Source of the DNA: Vandiemenella viatica
Taxonomy: Eukaryota; Arthropoda; Insecta; Orthoptera; Morabidae
DNA: 64,000 bases
Reading direction: 5' to 3'
Assembly (NCBI GenBank): GCA_031002005.1
Contig: JARYHS010011408.1
Location: 223,117,473 to 223,181,472, forward strand
Each line of letters starts with the position of its first letter. The stretch's first letter is position 1. Below the pieces are notes generated by a model. That model was given only the letters and a program-made list of their open reading frames with translations. It ran no database searches and was not told the origin of the DNA. The position numbers and the translations under genes were made by a program. Below are positions 34,104 to 46,800 of this stretch, one piece after another.

Positions 34104-35540
34104 TACTTATATTTTTCGATGAATCAAAATTAGAGATAAAAATCTATAAAATGGGATATGAATATGGTACATATTAATTTATGCAGCAATGAATACTACC
34201 GATATAAGTTAAATTCCATAAAAGGTGTATTATATACAATGCCTACATTAATCATTGGACCTATTTATATTTTATTGTTGTTTGTGTTTCGAATGCGAGA
34301 AGGTATGCGCCAAAGATCATTAAATTGACTAATTCTATTACGGAGCAGTTATATTAGGGGAGTCTTTTTCTTTTTTTATTTCTCGACGTGTCGATGTCAC
34401 ATGGAAACATAACGTAAGTTATCACTAACATAACATAAGCTTTGATATCACAATGTATAGCTTCGTTCAAATGGTTGGATTTTGCATGAAATTTGAAACA
34501 CACTATATAATTTCAAAAATTTATTATTTTGGCATTTCTCTAATTTGCAATGCACATAGAGATTACTGTTTTTAAAATGATGTTTTAGAGCAGACATAAC
34601 TTTTCTACAATTTTATCATACAGTATCTCTGTTATGAGTACTAGTGCTCCACTTTATTGAGAAATTATTCTTTGGAAGTTTTGCTTTATTCCTAAATTAG
34701 GCACCCTTCGAGTAAAATTAAAGAAGAGAGTTTATTATCCAATCATTTCATCTAACGTCGAGGTCTTAGTGGATTTTATAACCATTACTATGATTGTAAT
34801 ATTTTAGTTACGATCTGCGTCTTCTGCATTCCGTAAATTCATAACTTTACTTTATTTGGTATAAATAATTCTTGATCAACGGTTTTAGGCCAACGCATTG
34901 TTCTTTTTCGATTATCCTCCAAGTGCGAACATGACTAAATTATTGAACATAAAGAAATTCTTATATAAAAAATTACATGCTCATAATTTAGTTTTAAGCA
35001 AATGCATTTTCGGAATAATTCATAGCCTTTACAATATTTAGTGACACTATCGACAAGAACTATGTTTATTGACGTGTCATAAACAAATATTTAAAATTTC
35101 AACTCATTTTATCAAATCTTTTCTTGAAACTTTGACGTTTTCCTATATGTATGCTCGCGACAAACATATGAATCTATAAATAATTTTGTTATTGTATCTG
35201 CCTATACGATCAATCTCCCAGACCATAATTTACTAAAACATATGACATCAATACCCACGGTCTCATCTTAGAGTGCAAAATGCCGAAGCTACGTATCTGT
35301 CAGTGTAGAGTTGTATTTTCTAGCCTGAGGAGCTGCGCAGTGTAGCTGACCGTTAGGGGCTCGCGGATCAGGTGAGCAGCGGTACTAAAAATACTGTGCA
35401 AGGACGCGAACCCATTCTCACCGCTATGCGTGTGGCCCGTCTTCTGTTTACCAGAGCGAAAGCCTTACGCCTGGTGGCAGCTTGATTTCAGACAGCTTTC
35501 CGCCCTATCGAGTGTGAAAAATCATGAGAGTAGTTTATAC
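34104..35540. other. Unassigned AT-rich sequence
   Basis: No supported ORF or repeat seen. Confidence 0.5.
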
Positions 35541-35541
35541 A

Positions 35542-35752
35542 GGGTGTGGTGGGTGAGCGGTAACACTCTGGCCTCGCATCCGGCCATCAAGATTTCAGTT
35601 TTCCATTGTTTCCCCAAACCAATCCACGTGGATGCCGGGGTGGTTTCTTCAAAATACCATGGCTGAATTCCTTCCCGTTCATTGTCCCAAGTCCTTTTCC
35701 ACCTCTAATGACCTCGACGTGGCATAAAGCCATACGCAAAAAAGAAGTTGTT
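35542..35752 (+). mobile_element. tRNA-derived SINE, family A, with lost B box
   Basis: Head ggtgggtgagcggtaacactctggcctcgcatccgg, then a small deletion removes the B box; the body resumes catcaagatttcagttttcc and aatgacctcgacgtggcata with an A-rich tail. Confidence 0.8.
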
Positions 35753-35837
35753 TATTAAGAATATTTATAAGATTAAAAACAATATTTCCAACATATTATC
35801 CATATGAGAAGACGGTATGAATGGTTCTATAAGTTAT

Positions 35838-35885
35838 TGTTTTTTGTGCTTTACGCCTCGTCGAAGTCATTAGAGATGAGTTACT
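35838..35885 (-). mobile_element. SINE family A, 3' fragment
   Basis: Only the T-rich tail and tttacgcctcgtcgaagtcatt survive. Confidence 0.6.
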
Positions 35886-36399
35886 GAAACGATAAATAAA
35901 TTTAGATAATTTTATAACAAGCCTAGTGCTAGTAGAGTGTAACGATAACCAAATGTTATTGAACTATCATGTTTCGAGTATCGTTGAAAGTAATTCCGTG
36001 AACCCAGAGACATTTTTATATCCGTGAATTTGTCGTATAAAATGATTTATGCGAAGTAATCATTTCTCCACATCGAAGTTCGTTTAATCAGATTTTTAAT
36101 GAGGCTTTTAAAAAATCTGAGAATCCCATCAGCGTATTTGAGGAAACTTGTATCCATTAAACCTGAATACGACTGGTCACTGTGGCCCACAAAACACCCT
36201 GACCGTTGAATGGCAACGTATGTTCCCACTGGCGGAAACCATTCTTGTTGAAAAATAAACTCAGCATTCATTGAGAGATAATGTTGATCAGAATGTTTCA
36301 TAACAGTAACTAATGACTGAGACTCAGCAGTAACATTATAGCCCCGTGTTTGGGAACAATCGAGTTAGATTCTCAATCAGCACGTTCACATTCCGATTT

Positions 36400-36545
36400 T
36401 CCGTGATTTTGCGATGTCACACGAGGCGAATGCCATGAAGATTCCTTTAAAAGGGCGAGCCGAATTTCTTCCCACTCCTTACCCCCATAATCTTCCGACT
36501 TTAATGATCTTGACGTCGACGAGCAGTAAAGTCCGAAGCAAGAAA
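36400..36545 (+). mobile_element. SINE family A, body fragment
   Basis: Matches the 3' half: gcgaatgccatgaagattcc, ccgaatttcttcccactcc and aatgatcttgacgtcgacga, with an A-rich end. Head missing. Confidence 0.65.
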
Positions 36546-37361
36546 ATCTTTCAAACTTACTTCTAATATCCTAATCGTCACGGGGCTATAATAGAAAAGG
36601 TAAAAGTTATCGGGTTCCTACGACTACTGCCGCTTCCCGTAGGATGAGCGGAGTTAAAGCTCCGCATTTCCATTACAACCTTCTCAGCACTAGAAGGGAT
36701 ATGACTGGGTCAGCACCACGCTGTGGCCATTCTTCATCTGTCCTTGAAGTTCACGGTATTCGTTGGATGACAGGCGGTATGGGCCTGGGAAGCCTTTTCG
36801 GTCATTCAGCGTCGAATAAAAATCTTCGTCGTCATCGAACCATAGCCAGACGCTCTAATACTATAATGTTCAGTTTGAAAAATCAAATAGGTATCAACTG
36901 TTTAATCTCTTCAGTGAAAGCAGCACTGGATAAACTAGTTAACCATTTGAATCAGGCTCTTACTTTTCGCTGGATTCACTGTGTTGATGTGCGCATGTAG
37001 AACAAAAATGTTCATTAGCAGGCAAAATAGTTGACAATTTGATCAGAGTTACGATCGGATACACATTGGATTGTACTCATTTTAAATTGAGTGGCAGACC
37101 TTACTACCATTCACCACCAACCCAGAGACTCAAATCCAGAAAAAGCTTTCTGAGAACATCACGAGTAATAATGGGGTCACATTAAAAGACAAAAGTGTAC
37201 TTGTGGAAAAGTGAAGTCTCCAACATTTCGAGAGCATTGACAGTTGCAGAGCGTTGCCACCCGGTCATGCAGACGATTGGAACGTCAGGAGGTCCTTGAA
37301 TCGATTATGGACAACATAATAATCTGGTGAAATGTGGATGTAGTGATGCCATCAACATTAA
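36546..37361. other. Unassigned sequence before the gap
   Basis: Some short open frames (e.g. 36644-37000 +) without recognisable domains. Confidence 0.4.
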
Positions 37362-38361
37362 NNNNNNNNNNNNNNNNNNNNNNNNNNNNNNNNNNNNNNN
37401 NNNNNNNNNNNNNNNNNNNNNNNNNNNNNNNNNNNNNNNNNNNNNNNNNNNNNNNNNNNNNNNNNNNNNNNNNNNNNNNNNNNNNNNNNNNNNNNNNNNN
37501 NNNNNNNNNNNNNNNNNNNNNNNNNNNNNNNNNNNNNNNNNNNNNNNNNNNNNNNNNNNNNNNNNNNNNNNNNNNNNNNNNNNNNNNNNNNNNNNNNNNN
37601 NNNNNNNNNNNNNNNNNNNNNNNNNNNNNNNNNNNNNNNNNNNNNNNNNNNNNNNNNNNNNNNNNNNNNNNNNNNNNNNNNNNNNNNNNNNNNNNNNNNN
37701 NNNNNNNNNNNNNNNNNNNNNNNNNNNNNNNNNNNNNNNNNNNNNNNNNNNNNNNNNNNNNNNNNNNNNNNNNNNNNNNNNNNNNNNNNNNNNNNNNNNN
37801 NNNNNNNNNNNNNNNNNNNNNNNNNNNNNNNNNNNNNNNNNNNNNNNNNNNNNNNNNNNNNNNNNNNNNNNNNNNNNNNNNNNNNNNNNNNNNNNNNNNN
37901 NNNNNNNNNNNNNNNNNNNNNNNNNNNNNNNNNNNNNNNNNNNNNNNNNNNNNNNNNNNNNNNNNNNNNNNNNNNNNNNNNNNNNNNNNNNNNNNNNNNN
38001 NNNNNNNNNNNNNNNNNNNNNNNNNNNNNNNNNNNNNNNNNNNNNNNNNNNNNNNNNNNNNNNNNNNNNNNNNNNNNNNNNNNNNNNNNNNNNNNNNNNN
38101 NNNNNNNNNNNNNNNNNNNNNNNNNNNNNNNNNNNNNNNNNNNNNNNNNNNNNNNNNNNNNNNNNNNNNNNNNNNNNNNNNNNNNNNNNNNNNNNNNNNN
38201 NNNNNNNNNNNNNNNNNNNNNNNNNNNNNNNNNNNNNNNNNNNNNNNNNNNNNNNNNNNNNNNNNNNNNNNNNNNNNNNNNNNNNNNNNNNNNNNNNNNN
38301 NNNNNNNNNNNNNNNNNNNNNNNNNNNNNNNNNNNNNNNNNNNNNNNNNNNNNNNNNNNNN
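37362..38361. other. Assembly gap of exactly 1000 N
   Basis: Placeholder-size gap; true length unknown. Any gene content is invisible, including possibly the missing Ig exon. Confidence 1.
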
Positions 38362-38403
38362 TAAATGACAATTCGATGAAACCCCCGATTTTTGTTGTTG
38401 AAA

Positions 38404-38437
38404 CATTCTGATTAAAATCATAATTTTAATCAGAATG
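38404..38437. other. Short perfect hairpin
   Basis: 15-bp arms cattctgattaaaat and attttaatcagaatg around a 4-nt loop, 42 bp from the gap edge. Confidence 0.9.
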
Positions 38438-38967
38438 ATTTAATCAAGCCAACCCTGGTTGAGAGTAAAGAATACCGTGACCGCAACGCTAAATCTCATG
38501 GGCATAACATTTTGGTAGAAAAATTGCAAGCAGTTTCTACTCTTGAATTATTGTCATGATTAAATTTAAAAATGCTTTTTCATTTGCCTTCAATTTGATC
38601 TTTTTTTATATATAATACAAACCGCAGCCTTTACAAGAATTCATTCTTCGTCAAAATTTTCCATTTTGAATACAGAAAACTACAATTTTCGTGATTCTTC
38701 ACTTCATAATTGTGCAAGCCAAACTGAACGGCAACATTTCATTCAGTTCATTTGCACAAATTGGTTTGCGCAAGCCATTTTGTGCAAATGGTTTGAGTTT
38801 GTAAACCCACTTTAAGAGGAGAAAGAAGCTCCACTTTCAGCATTTAACTTCGGTCTGAATCTACTTTTTTCAAATAATATATATCTTTTTTTGGTTTATA
38901 TATGCATCAATACAATCAGCCGCAGGTGCAGATATTTGACATACAGTAATTGAATTAGGTTAAGAGA

Positions 38968-39201
38968 GTATTGTTGTTGTCTTTATTGTTTACTCGCCGA
39001 GAAAGGATTGTGGATAAGAAACGGTAAGAAAATCGACCGTGGGCTTTGCGAAGGAACTGTCGCGTATTTCATCTGGAGTGATCTCGGAAAAAGCAGGAAA
39101 ATCAAAAACTTTACAGCTGCATTGAGAATCGAACCGCGTCACGTGAATGTCACTTCCGAACGTTTCCGCAATCCTCCCTTCCAAGTGATTTCTTTAGTGA
39201 C
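38968..39201 (-). mobile_element. SINE family A, diverged copy
   Basis: Minus-strand order tail to head: tttactcgccgag, gaaacggtaagaaaa, atctggagtgatctcgg, aatcgaaccgcg. Directly abuts the Harbinger-type MITE. Confidence 0.6.
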
Positions 39202-39204
39202 TTA

Positions 39205-40086
39205 AGGCCCATTCACACTAGCGGTCAGCTTATCTCAGGCCAGCACAGCTCACGATCCAGGATAGCATTCACACTAGCGGTCAGGTCAGCTCAGGTCAGG
39301 TCAGATCAAGTCGTAGACGATGCCCATTTCATACCATTTGCTCACAGCAAACGATACCACTCTCTACGATAACGTTAATTAAAATCGCACTGATTTTGGA
39401 TGAAGAGAATAGGATCGAAAAGACGACTGTTCAGGTTGAATACAGAGTTTGAAGTCGCAAATAAATCAAGAGATAAAAATGGTTATGTCATGCGAAACTA
39501 GTGGTGGGAAATGTTTTTGATATTTTAGCTTAAACATTTCGAATTTAATTTAGAAAATTTAAATCTGCTCCAATATTAATTGATAACATAATTTTAACAA
39601 CATTTTTTACAATTGTTTACAGAAAAAAAAATTTCATGTCATGTAGTGAATCTCAGGATGAACGAGAGGAATCCTTTTGATACAAAAAATAAATTCACAT
39701 TTTTTAATTCGGAAGCAGAATCTGTACCTTGGCAATACGAAAACATGCAATAATATCTGAATTTATATTAAAATTTTGACAACTTTTTAATAATCAGAAA
39801 TAACATACTTTTAAAACATTTTTTTATTAATTTATTACTCTTTTTATTGCTTATGAGCAAAAGTTTTTAGACGTTCGTTGCCCAAGTTGATCTGACATGA
39901 CCTGACTGTTTCAATGTTCACACTAGTGGTCAGCTCAGGTCTTGACCGTTGTTGATGGGTGGCGGCGCGATCTTCTGTTTGACCTGCCTTGCCCTGACCT
40001 GAGTGGACCGCGTAGTCTGAATGCTCCCATTGGATTACGAGTATACCGATTTTTGACCTGAGCTGACTGCTAGTGTGAACGGGCCT
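39205..40086. mobile_element. PIF/Harbinger-type MITE
   Basis: 882 bp. Ends aggcccattcacactagcgg and the reverse complement aggcccgttcacactagcag form inverted repeats of about 26 bp, flanked by TTA on both sides (39202-39204 and 40087-40089), the target duplication typical of PIF/Harbinger. Both subterminal regions carry clusters of caggtcag/ctgacctg words that could be transposase binding sites. AT-rich centre, no transposase. Confidence 0.85.
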
Positions 40087-40089
40087 TTA

Positions 40090-40250
40090 TTTATTTATTT
40101 TCGTTGTGGCCTCTAGGTTTGACTACGTCGAGGTCATTGGAACCATGACGGCATGAGAGACAAGGAACGGGAAGGAATCCCGCTATTTGCCTGAAGTAAT
40201 TTCGGAAGAACATCGAAAACCGATCTGTAGAGATCCGTACGGGAACTTAC
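40090..40250 (-). mobile_element. SINE family A, 3' part
   Basis: tgactacgtcgaggtcattgg, aggaacgggaaggaatcc and gcctgaagtaatttcggaa in minus orientation. Head lost. Confidence 0.7.
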
Positions 40251-40835
40251 ACTTCAGTACTAGCAAATAGCTAATACTCATCCACCAGGCTTAGCTTCTG
40301 ACATAAATTAGACTGCAATACACAATGCAAATTGAGATATAGAAAGAGAGGCTCCATGATCTACAAAACATTGCAGAAAGCAGTCCGCTACAACACGCAT
40401 AAACTCCAATGTGTACAGGTGTTTGTTGAGCCGTAGTTCGTTTCTGTACTATAGGGGACGTTTGAGTGGTCAGTGTTAGTTTGGTTGACGGGTGTGTAGA
40501 GATCACTGTGTCCAGACGACATTGTCCACCGGGCGCAGTGCCCGTTATAAACGTGATGACACAGTCAGCACTATTTTTACTGAGGCATCCCTCCCTGGCC
40601 ACGTTGTACGCATGTCGCCACGACGCGACGTAACTCAGAAGCTATCTGTAGACGAGATGGAAACGTGGTACGCAGGTATGCTTACGACAATGACTTGTAA
40701 AAACAGAAAGCCATAACAGGTTCTATATCAACAGAGCAATTGGAGCAATAAGAAAAACCGTTTGTGCTTTAAATACCCTGGAAGGATGGTTTTAGTTGTC
40801 TTCCGTCCTGATTAGTCCAGAAGAACTCTTTAATT
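40251..40835. other. Unassigned; short open frames
   Basis: Plus frame 40492-40716 and minus frame 40291-40602 overlap in a GC-moderate stretch. I do not recognise a product and cannot support a gene. Confidence 0.35.
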
Positions 40836-41078
40836 CGCCGGCTCGGTAGGTTAGGGACTAGAGTACTAGCTCCACGTACCGAAGGTCGACGGTTCGAGTC
40901 CGGCCGCTGGCATGGGTGTTTCAGTGTTGTGTCTGTGAATGTAATGTCCGTCCTGTGGTATGTATAACTGGTTGTAAAATGCGTACTGGAAGAAACTGAA
41001 AGCACTGGATCACACGTAGTCAATGTTGAGCTGGCTATATGGCCTCAGATGCCGATACCAAATAAACAACAAAAAGAA
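40836..41078 (+). mobile_element. tRNA-derived SINE, family C
   Basis: Head gccggctcggtaggttaggg, B box ggttcgagtcc, body gagctggctatatggcc, A-rich end. Exact 12-bp target duplication aactctttaatt (40824-40835 and 41079-41090). Confidence 0.9.
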
Positions 41079-41090
41079 AACTCTTTAATT

Positions 41091-42375
41091 TTTATATTAC
41101 AACCATAATCATATTTGACTACCGAAAAGTCAATCGTTGAATGATATACGGTTGGTTTACATATTAGACATTAGTTGTCTATCATTCTCAACAAATCAAA
41201 TTCAGAAACGAAAAAAAAAAAAAAAATGCTTGAAGCATAAAAGTCATTGTATGAGTTTAAGCTGAGGAAATATCAAGGATTTACTCAGAGCAGAGAGAAT
41301 AATAACCATTTACAGCAGAATACTTACCAAGAACCTTGAAAAGATGTCCGATATGTTTGTTTGTGTTCCATCTGAATCAGATCTTCCCAAAGTGTCGCTG
41401 TTAAACAGTGTTAAATAGGTCCAAGAAGGGCGAAAAAGAATTTTTCGCTTCATCAAACAGAACGTGCTGGTGCCTGTGTCAGTTCGTCTGATAAGGACAC
41501 AAGACTTCGAAGTAATTAAAGGTTTCTGAGTTCTAGGCCACTCGACAAACTAACTTCGACATTATAACACACAACTGAACACTGTTACTAATATTTCTAA
41601 CTAATAACATTTTGAGAAATTGTTGAGTCATGGTGGGCTGAATGTTCCTTGCGAATCTGTCACCGAAAGTCACAAAAATAAAATTCAAATGTCATTTACA
41701 ACGGAAACAAAGAATTGATAAACTTGATAAAACATTTAGAATGATATTAGCGACATGTGAAGTTACAAGTCAGCGTACATCCAGTCAACATCGATACTAG
41801 AAACGAATTTTTGAACGAAGGTCCAGTAATTGTTACATAATATAATATAAGAAAATTAATTACCACTGATAAAACTGGCATTTGATAAGAGCGGCATGAA
41901 ATGAAAACTAGATGACATGGAATTTCGTCTATGTCTAGGTGTTATGCAGTGAAGACTTGTTCGTGGAATACTTATAGCTGTTGTTATGTTATGTGTACTA
42001 TTTTGAGATAACTTAGACAACCCGAAAATTCATTCATTTTTTTTCACGTAGAGCAACCTTGTATATTTGCTTTTTGCAGACCCCTTGCTAAATCCCGAGC
42101 AATCTGCAATGTTCTTTCTTCTTTGTATTAGCGTCACAACAATGCTCTCTACCCAGTGAAGTGCCTCAACCTTCCCTCCAATGCTATGGAAAGTAGCTAG
42201 TCAAAATGTCACGCCCGCGCCGTGTCGGCGTCTTGCGGGATGGACTGGACAATTATACTCCGTTCATTTTAAATAGGCGACTCAAGGTCACTTCGCTTCA
42301 CTTACCCCCATCAATAATTCGCGCATGCGCGGAAGGTCTGCAGACGAGCTCAAGTAAGCCAAGCTTGCTGGGACG
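41091..42375. other. Unassigned AT-rich sequence
   Basis: Contains a short A run near 41211-41226; the end (about 42190-42360) is more GC-rich with a short open frame but no recognisable domain. Confidence 0.45.
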
Positions 42376-42830
42376 TGGTGATCTGGGAGCAAACAGACTA
42401 TAGCAAACAACGACAGTTCCCTTTCGGGTGCGGTAGAAGGGAAACGTGACCTTGATCCGCCAATTTGGAGTACACAAACTGTATCAAACATCGACAGATC
42501 CCTTCCGGGTGCGGTACGATGGGAATGTGACCTTGAACCGCCGATTTGGAGTGAACAAACTATAGCAAACAACGACAGACCTCTTTGGGGTGCGGGATAC
42601 GGGGAACGTGACCTTGATCCACCAATCGGGAGTGAAAAACTATTACAAACAACGACAGATCCGTTCAGGGCCCAGGATAAGGGGAATGTGATCTTGAACC
42701 GCCAGTTGGGAGTGAACAGACTATAGCAATAAACGACAGATCCCTTTCGGGCGTGCTATAAGTGGAATGTGATCTTGAACCGCCAATTGGGAGTGAACAG
42801 ACTATAGCAAACAATGACAGACTTTTTTGT
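42376..42830 (+). repeat. 81-bp tandem repeat array
   Basis: About 5.5 units. The marker cgacag (tgacag in the last) falls at 42411, 42492, 42573, 42653, 42734 and 42815, spaced 81, 81, 80, 81 and 81. Each unit has gtgaacagactatagcaaac, a gatccctttcgggtgc block, and gaatgtgaccttgaaccgcc. Period is divisible by 3, but no unbroken coding frame crosses the array. Confidence 0.93.
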
Positions 42831-42988
42831 TTGGCACTGTGTGCATACCATCAGCCTTACTGTGTAGCAACAACTTAGCACCCCTGTGGTATCTGATAAG
42901 TTTGTGCTGTTAATGTTTTTATCTCTTTCTATAGACCTCATTTTGATGTAGTGAGATGTTAATTAGATCACTCGGCATCATAAATATT

Positions 42989-43051
42989 ATTACTAGTTGA
43001 AAGAACACGCCAATGTAACTGTTGCATTGGCGTGTTCTTTCAACTAGTAAT
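42989..43051. other. Perfect 27-bp hairpin with 9-nt loop
   Basis: Arms 42989-43015 and 43025-43051 are exact reverse complements, starting attactagttgaaagaacac; loop taactgttg. No neighbouring promoter or gene. Confidence 0.95.
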
Positions 43052-43399
43052 TAATTAAGCAACTGTGGAAACATGGCCTGCAACAACATCGCATAAATAT
43101 TATGTTTACTTGGATTGTGATGGAAGGACAATTTGGATAGTTATGATTTTCGTATACGGCCATACTAAGGTATTAAGAAATACTGTTAATGTCTTATTTC
43201 TTTGCAGCGACTGTTTGTCTAGTTTCTGGCTTTAGGATTACAGTTTAAGTTACTTTCCGTCTAATTTCTGCTTATATTGTCTACGATAGTTGTTTGTGAC
43301 CCACATGTAGGAATAGTTGTATCTAATTAAAAAAGGGATTTCATTTTTAAGTCAGAATTCTTACGTAATTCCTAAATGCACCTTTATGATGGTACCTAT

Positions 43400-43530
43400 G
43401 CTTTTGTTCCGTGATTCGGATTCTACGTTAAACTGTAGGTCCCAGAGGAAAGCAACTGGCCGTACTACCTCTGACACAGTGGCTTAGTACGCCTCCTTTG
43501 GGAGGATCCAACCAACCTTCGAGGGATCAA
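43400..43530 (+). mobile_element. SINE family B, 5'-truncated fragment
   Basis: Matches the body only: ttctacgttaaactgtaggt, ggccgtactacctctgac and ctcctttgggaggatccaac. No A or B box. Confidence 0.8.
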
Positions 43531-43849
43531 GTTTACATCGCGATGCAGTGAATATTTTATTGCGCGTTTGCTAGTACAGTTGCAGTTTATACTGATGTTG
43601 CATGATGAAACTGTAATAATTTATGCTACGCGCACTAGGAATCATGACGTAGGCAGTGTTATTACCCGAAATATAGTTCGCGATGTACTTAATATGTTCA
43701 GACGTGTTCCCAGTTTGATTTTATAACGGCATTTCTGTTCAGATTGAGGTTAAGTTGAATTGCAGCCTGGACCAGAACGCTCTTTTTATAGCACGAGGCA
43801 CCAGGATCTTAGTTATTAGTAATTAGTATTAATAGTTTTATGGGAGCCA

Positions 43850-46800
43850 TGTTATTGACGTCATGTATCGCGTTGTAAACTACTCCCCCTTCGGGTTGGG
43901 GGCTAAGTTAGCTTATGTTTTTATATACATGTCAGTAATTGAAAATAATTACACCCATTATACTTGGAGAGAAATTACTTTATAGACTACTGCTATACGT
44001 CGTCTTACTAAATAGATGCACATCATTTTTATATATCAAAAATCCCTTATTGTGGGAAAATAATGAGATATTTCATGTCAGGAATAAACAAAACTCATTA
44101 TATCATGAAATATAACAACTCTGGAGGCAATATGTTCATATCACACTACAGCACCCTGCAATTTGATTATTCGTGCCTTTAAAATTCCGCTTTCGATTTT
44201 TTTATAGCGCTGCAGAAACATTGTGTTGAATACATGATGTTAAAATTAATCTCAAAAACTTGATGCCGTGAGAGATTTCTGTTATGTACTGTACGAACAT
44301 TGTTTAAAATAATTTTTTCACGTGAGCGCACCACTACATATGAGAGTCAATGCTTTAATTTTGGCATCACAGTATGTTTCTCATTCTTATTGAGAAAATT
44401 TATTTGCCTTCCGCTATTTGATAAATTCTGTTTGTTTGCTAAGGAATTGTTATTAGATTTCATAGAAAACAAAATTATCACCTTTCCGATATTCTTAGAC
44501 AATTCTTTAGCTGTAGTTTAGATGGATCGAATATTTTTCATGAAAATAAAAGAAAGTCAAAATTGATGTTTGTAGTTGGATTTGTTGAGGAATTATTTTC
44601 ATAGTATAACCGTTAGATCCGTAAAGTATACGAGTCTTTTGTCTTTAACCTTCCATTGTCTGTCCACCGTAGAATTCGGCCGAAAGCTTTTTTGGAGACT
44701 TCTTACTTACACTCTTAACATCGTCTACCGCAGACTGGAATTCCAGTGACGTGACTCCTCTTTTTAGCCCACAGTGTTTATCAAAGATATTTTATGACAT
44801 TCCAAGTTATTTGTGTCTGCAAACGATGCGGAGACGGCGAGACGTTACCGTCCTACAGACAGAGAAAAAACGAAACGCAGCATCTGAAAAATGTGAACAT
44901 CCTTTCCTGTCAACGTCTTCTGGGGCACTGTTAACATACCGATAGTTCCACTGTAGGAATTTTCTTAACAATTCCACACGTGAGAAGATGGCCTTCTTGT
45001 AATATTGATAATTATTTAATCAAGGGATTTGAATTGTTTATTAATGTCCTCGTAACTCTTTATGCACCCGAAATACACAGTGGGAAATAACATGTATTCT
45101 TAATCAGTTATTTCTTAATAACTGAATTAAATCGCCAAATATCTCTCCGCTAGCATATATTCTGTACAATTACAAAGTAAATTTCACTTTATTGTTATTT
45201 GGTGTCCAGTTCTTGCTAACTCAGAGCTCATTTTGCGTCCAAATAAAAAATTCTGGAACCCCTAATGTCAAATCACCACACTTGTAATTACTCCTCCCGG
45301 TAATTCACTAACTTAGTTGATTTAGTCAATATTCCATATGGTTGCGTCTTTCTTTGTAATCATAATTGGCTGTTTCGTTTATATTCACTATGAGTCACAG
45401 CATTCGCGGTGAAGTATCAATTCAGGTATTATAGGTTCCCCGCTGGGAGATGCACTTTCTTTAATCCGATGAAATATTAATTATGCTTATATGGTTATGA
45501 TTTTGTGTTTGGCGTAAAAATGTTCTCCTTACAACTCCTAAACTATAAATTGTTTATAGTGTTTAGATTTTTAAGTCGCTGATCAATATTGGTGGTTTAA
45601 TTTGTTTTTTAGTTCATGAAGATAAAACAGACTTAAGTCAAAATTTTTTTTTTTAAATAATGTCCGCACCTAACCCAGATAAACAGTAACAACTATTTCT
45701 GGAGGATGGAATTTTAAACACCGAAGTAACAGATATAATAGACAACAGAAAAATCTATAGAGAAGTAATTCAAAAGGCAGGTTTTCAGGAAAAACAGAAA
45801 TTCATGAAGGGAAGGAAATGGACCCAGGAAGAAAAGGAACAACACTCTCAAAGGACGAAGGAAGTCTGGAAGCAAAGAAAATTAAATACAAAGAAACATA
45901 GCCAAAGCTGATTTATTGTACCCTCTAAATGGGTTATTTGGAAGAAGAAACACTGAAATCTAACAGGATATAGCGTACAGCTACAAGTCTACGAACTTGC
46001 TGGATCATCTAGAAAGTTCTCAATATTCATCGTAAATTTTGTAATGCAACATTCCACGCTGCAATGATGAATAAATTAATAGAATATCGATAGGAAAGTA
46101 TGTCTAGAGGTAGATGATCACTAAATTTACATGGTAGTACATTTTCCATTTATTTGCAGCCCCACCTGCTGTAGAGGACGGCAACTTTTCAGTTCATCCT
46201 CCTGAGAATGTTTTACGTTAGTAACGTAAAGTTTCTATTCCAGCAAGCTTTGAATTTGCTATCCTCAACAATTAAAGACAACAGAAAATTTTGTTTCCTT
46301 AACTACTACTCGAATCTTTATACGTGCCAACATGTATAACATTACACATAGTTACGCAACTTCAGTAATGAATGAGATCTTCCTTAATTTTGTCGTGTCG
46401 TTTACCCATTAAATTGTTTGTTAATTTTATATATCTTGCATTCTGTATCAACATTTTTAACATACCCCTCGTATGTATTAGGTAACAAAGTCAAAACATA
46501 ACAAGCCTAACAAATCGGTTCCCACTGTTGTATAAAATTGTGTATCTTCAGTTTTACAGCAACTTTATTGCATATCACTCGAAACTATGAGAGACCATAT
46601 GACGAGTGCAATGGATGTCTCCCGGTACTGACCTTACAGCAATCGAAACTAAAATAAACTTTGACTGCGACCCAGTTTCTAAGCTTGGCTCATTGTCAAC
46701 GACCTCCCGCTTTGTTTCATTGAACCCAGAGGACGATTTGCCGTGCGAATAATTAAAGCACTACTTGCCAACAATATACTCCGATACTGAACGATTTACG

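Noticed and set aside
32930..34133. Plus-strand open frames of 60-140 codons giving a repeated protein
   Set aside because: They follow the 189-bp satellite units; frames break from unit to unit and no common peptide is maintained across all units.
37285..38421. Long open frames across the N block
   Set aside because: They consist of unknown residues from the 1000-base gap and say nothing about coding.
38751..38788. Imperfect hairpin tttgcacaaattggtttgc
   Set aside because: Only 17 of 19 pairs match and there is no context; likely chance in AT-rich DNA.
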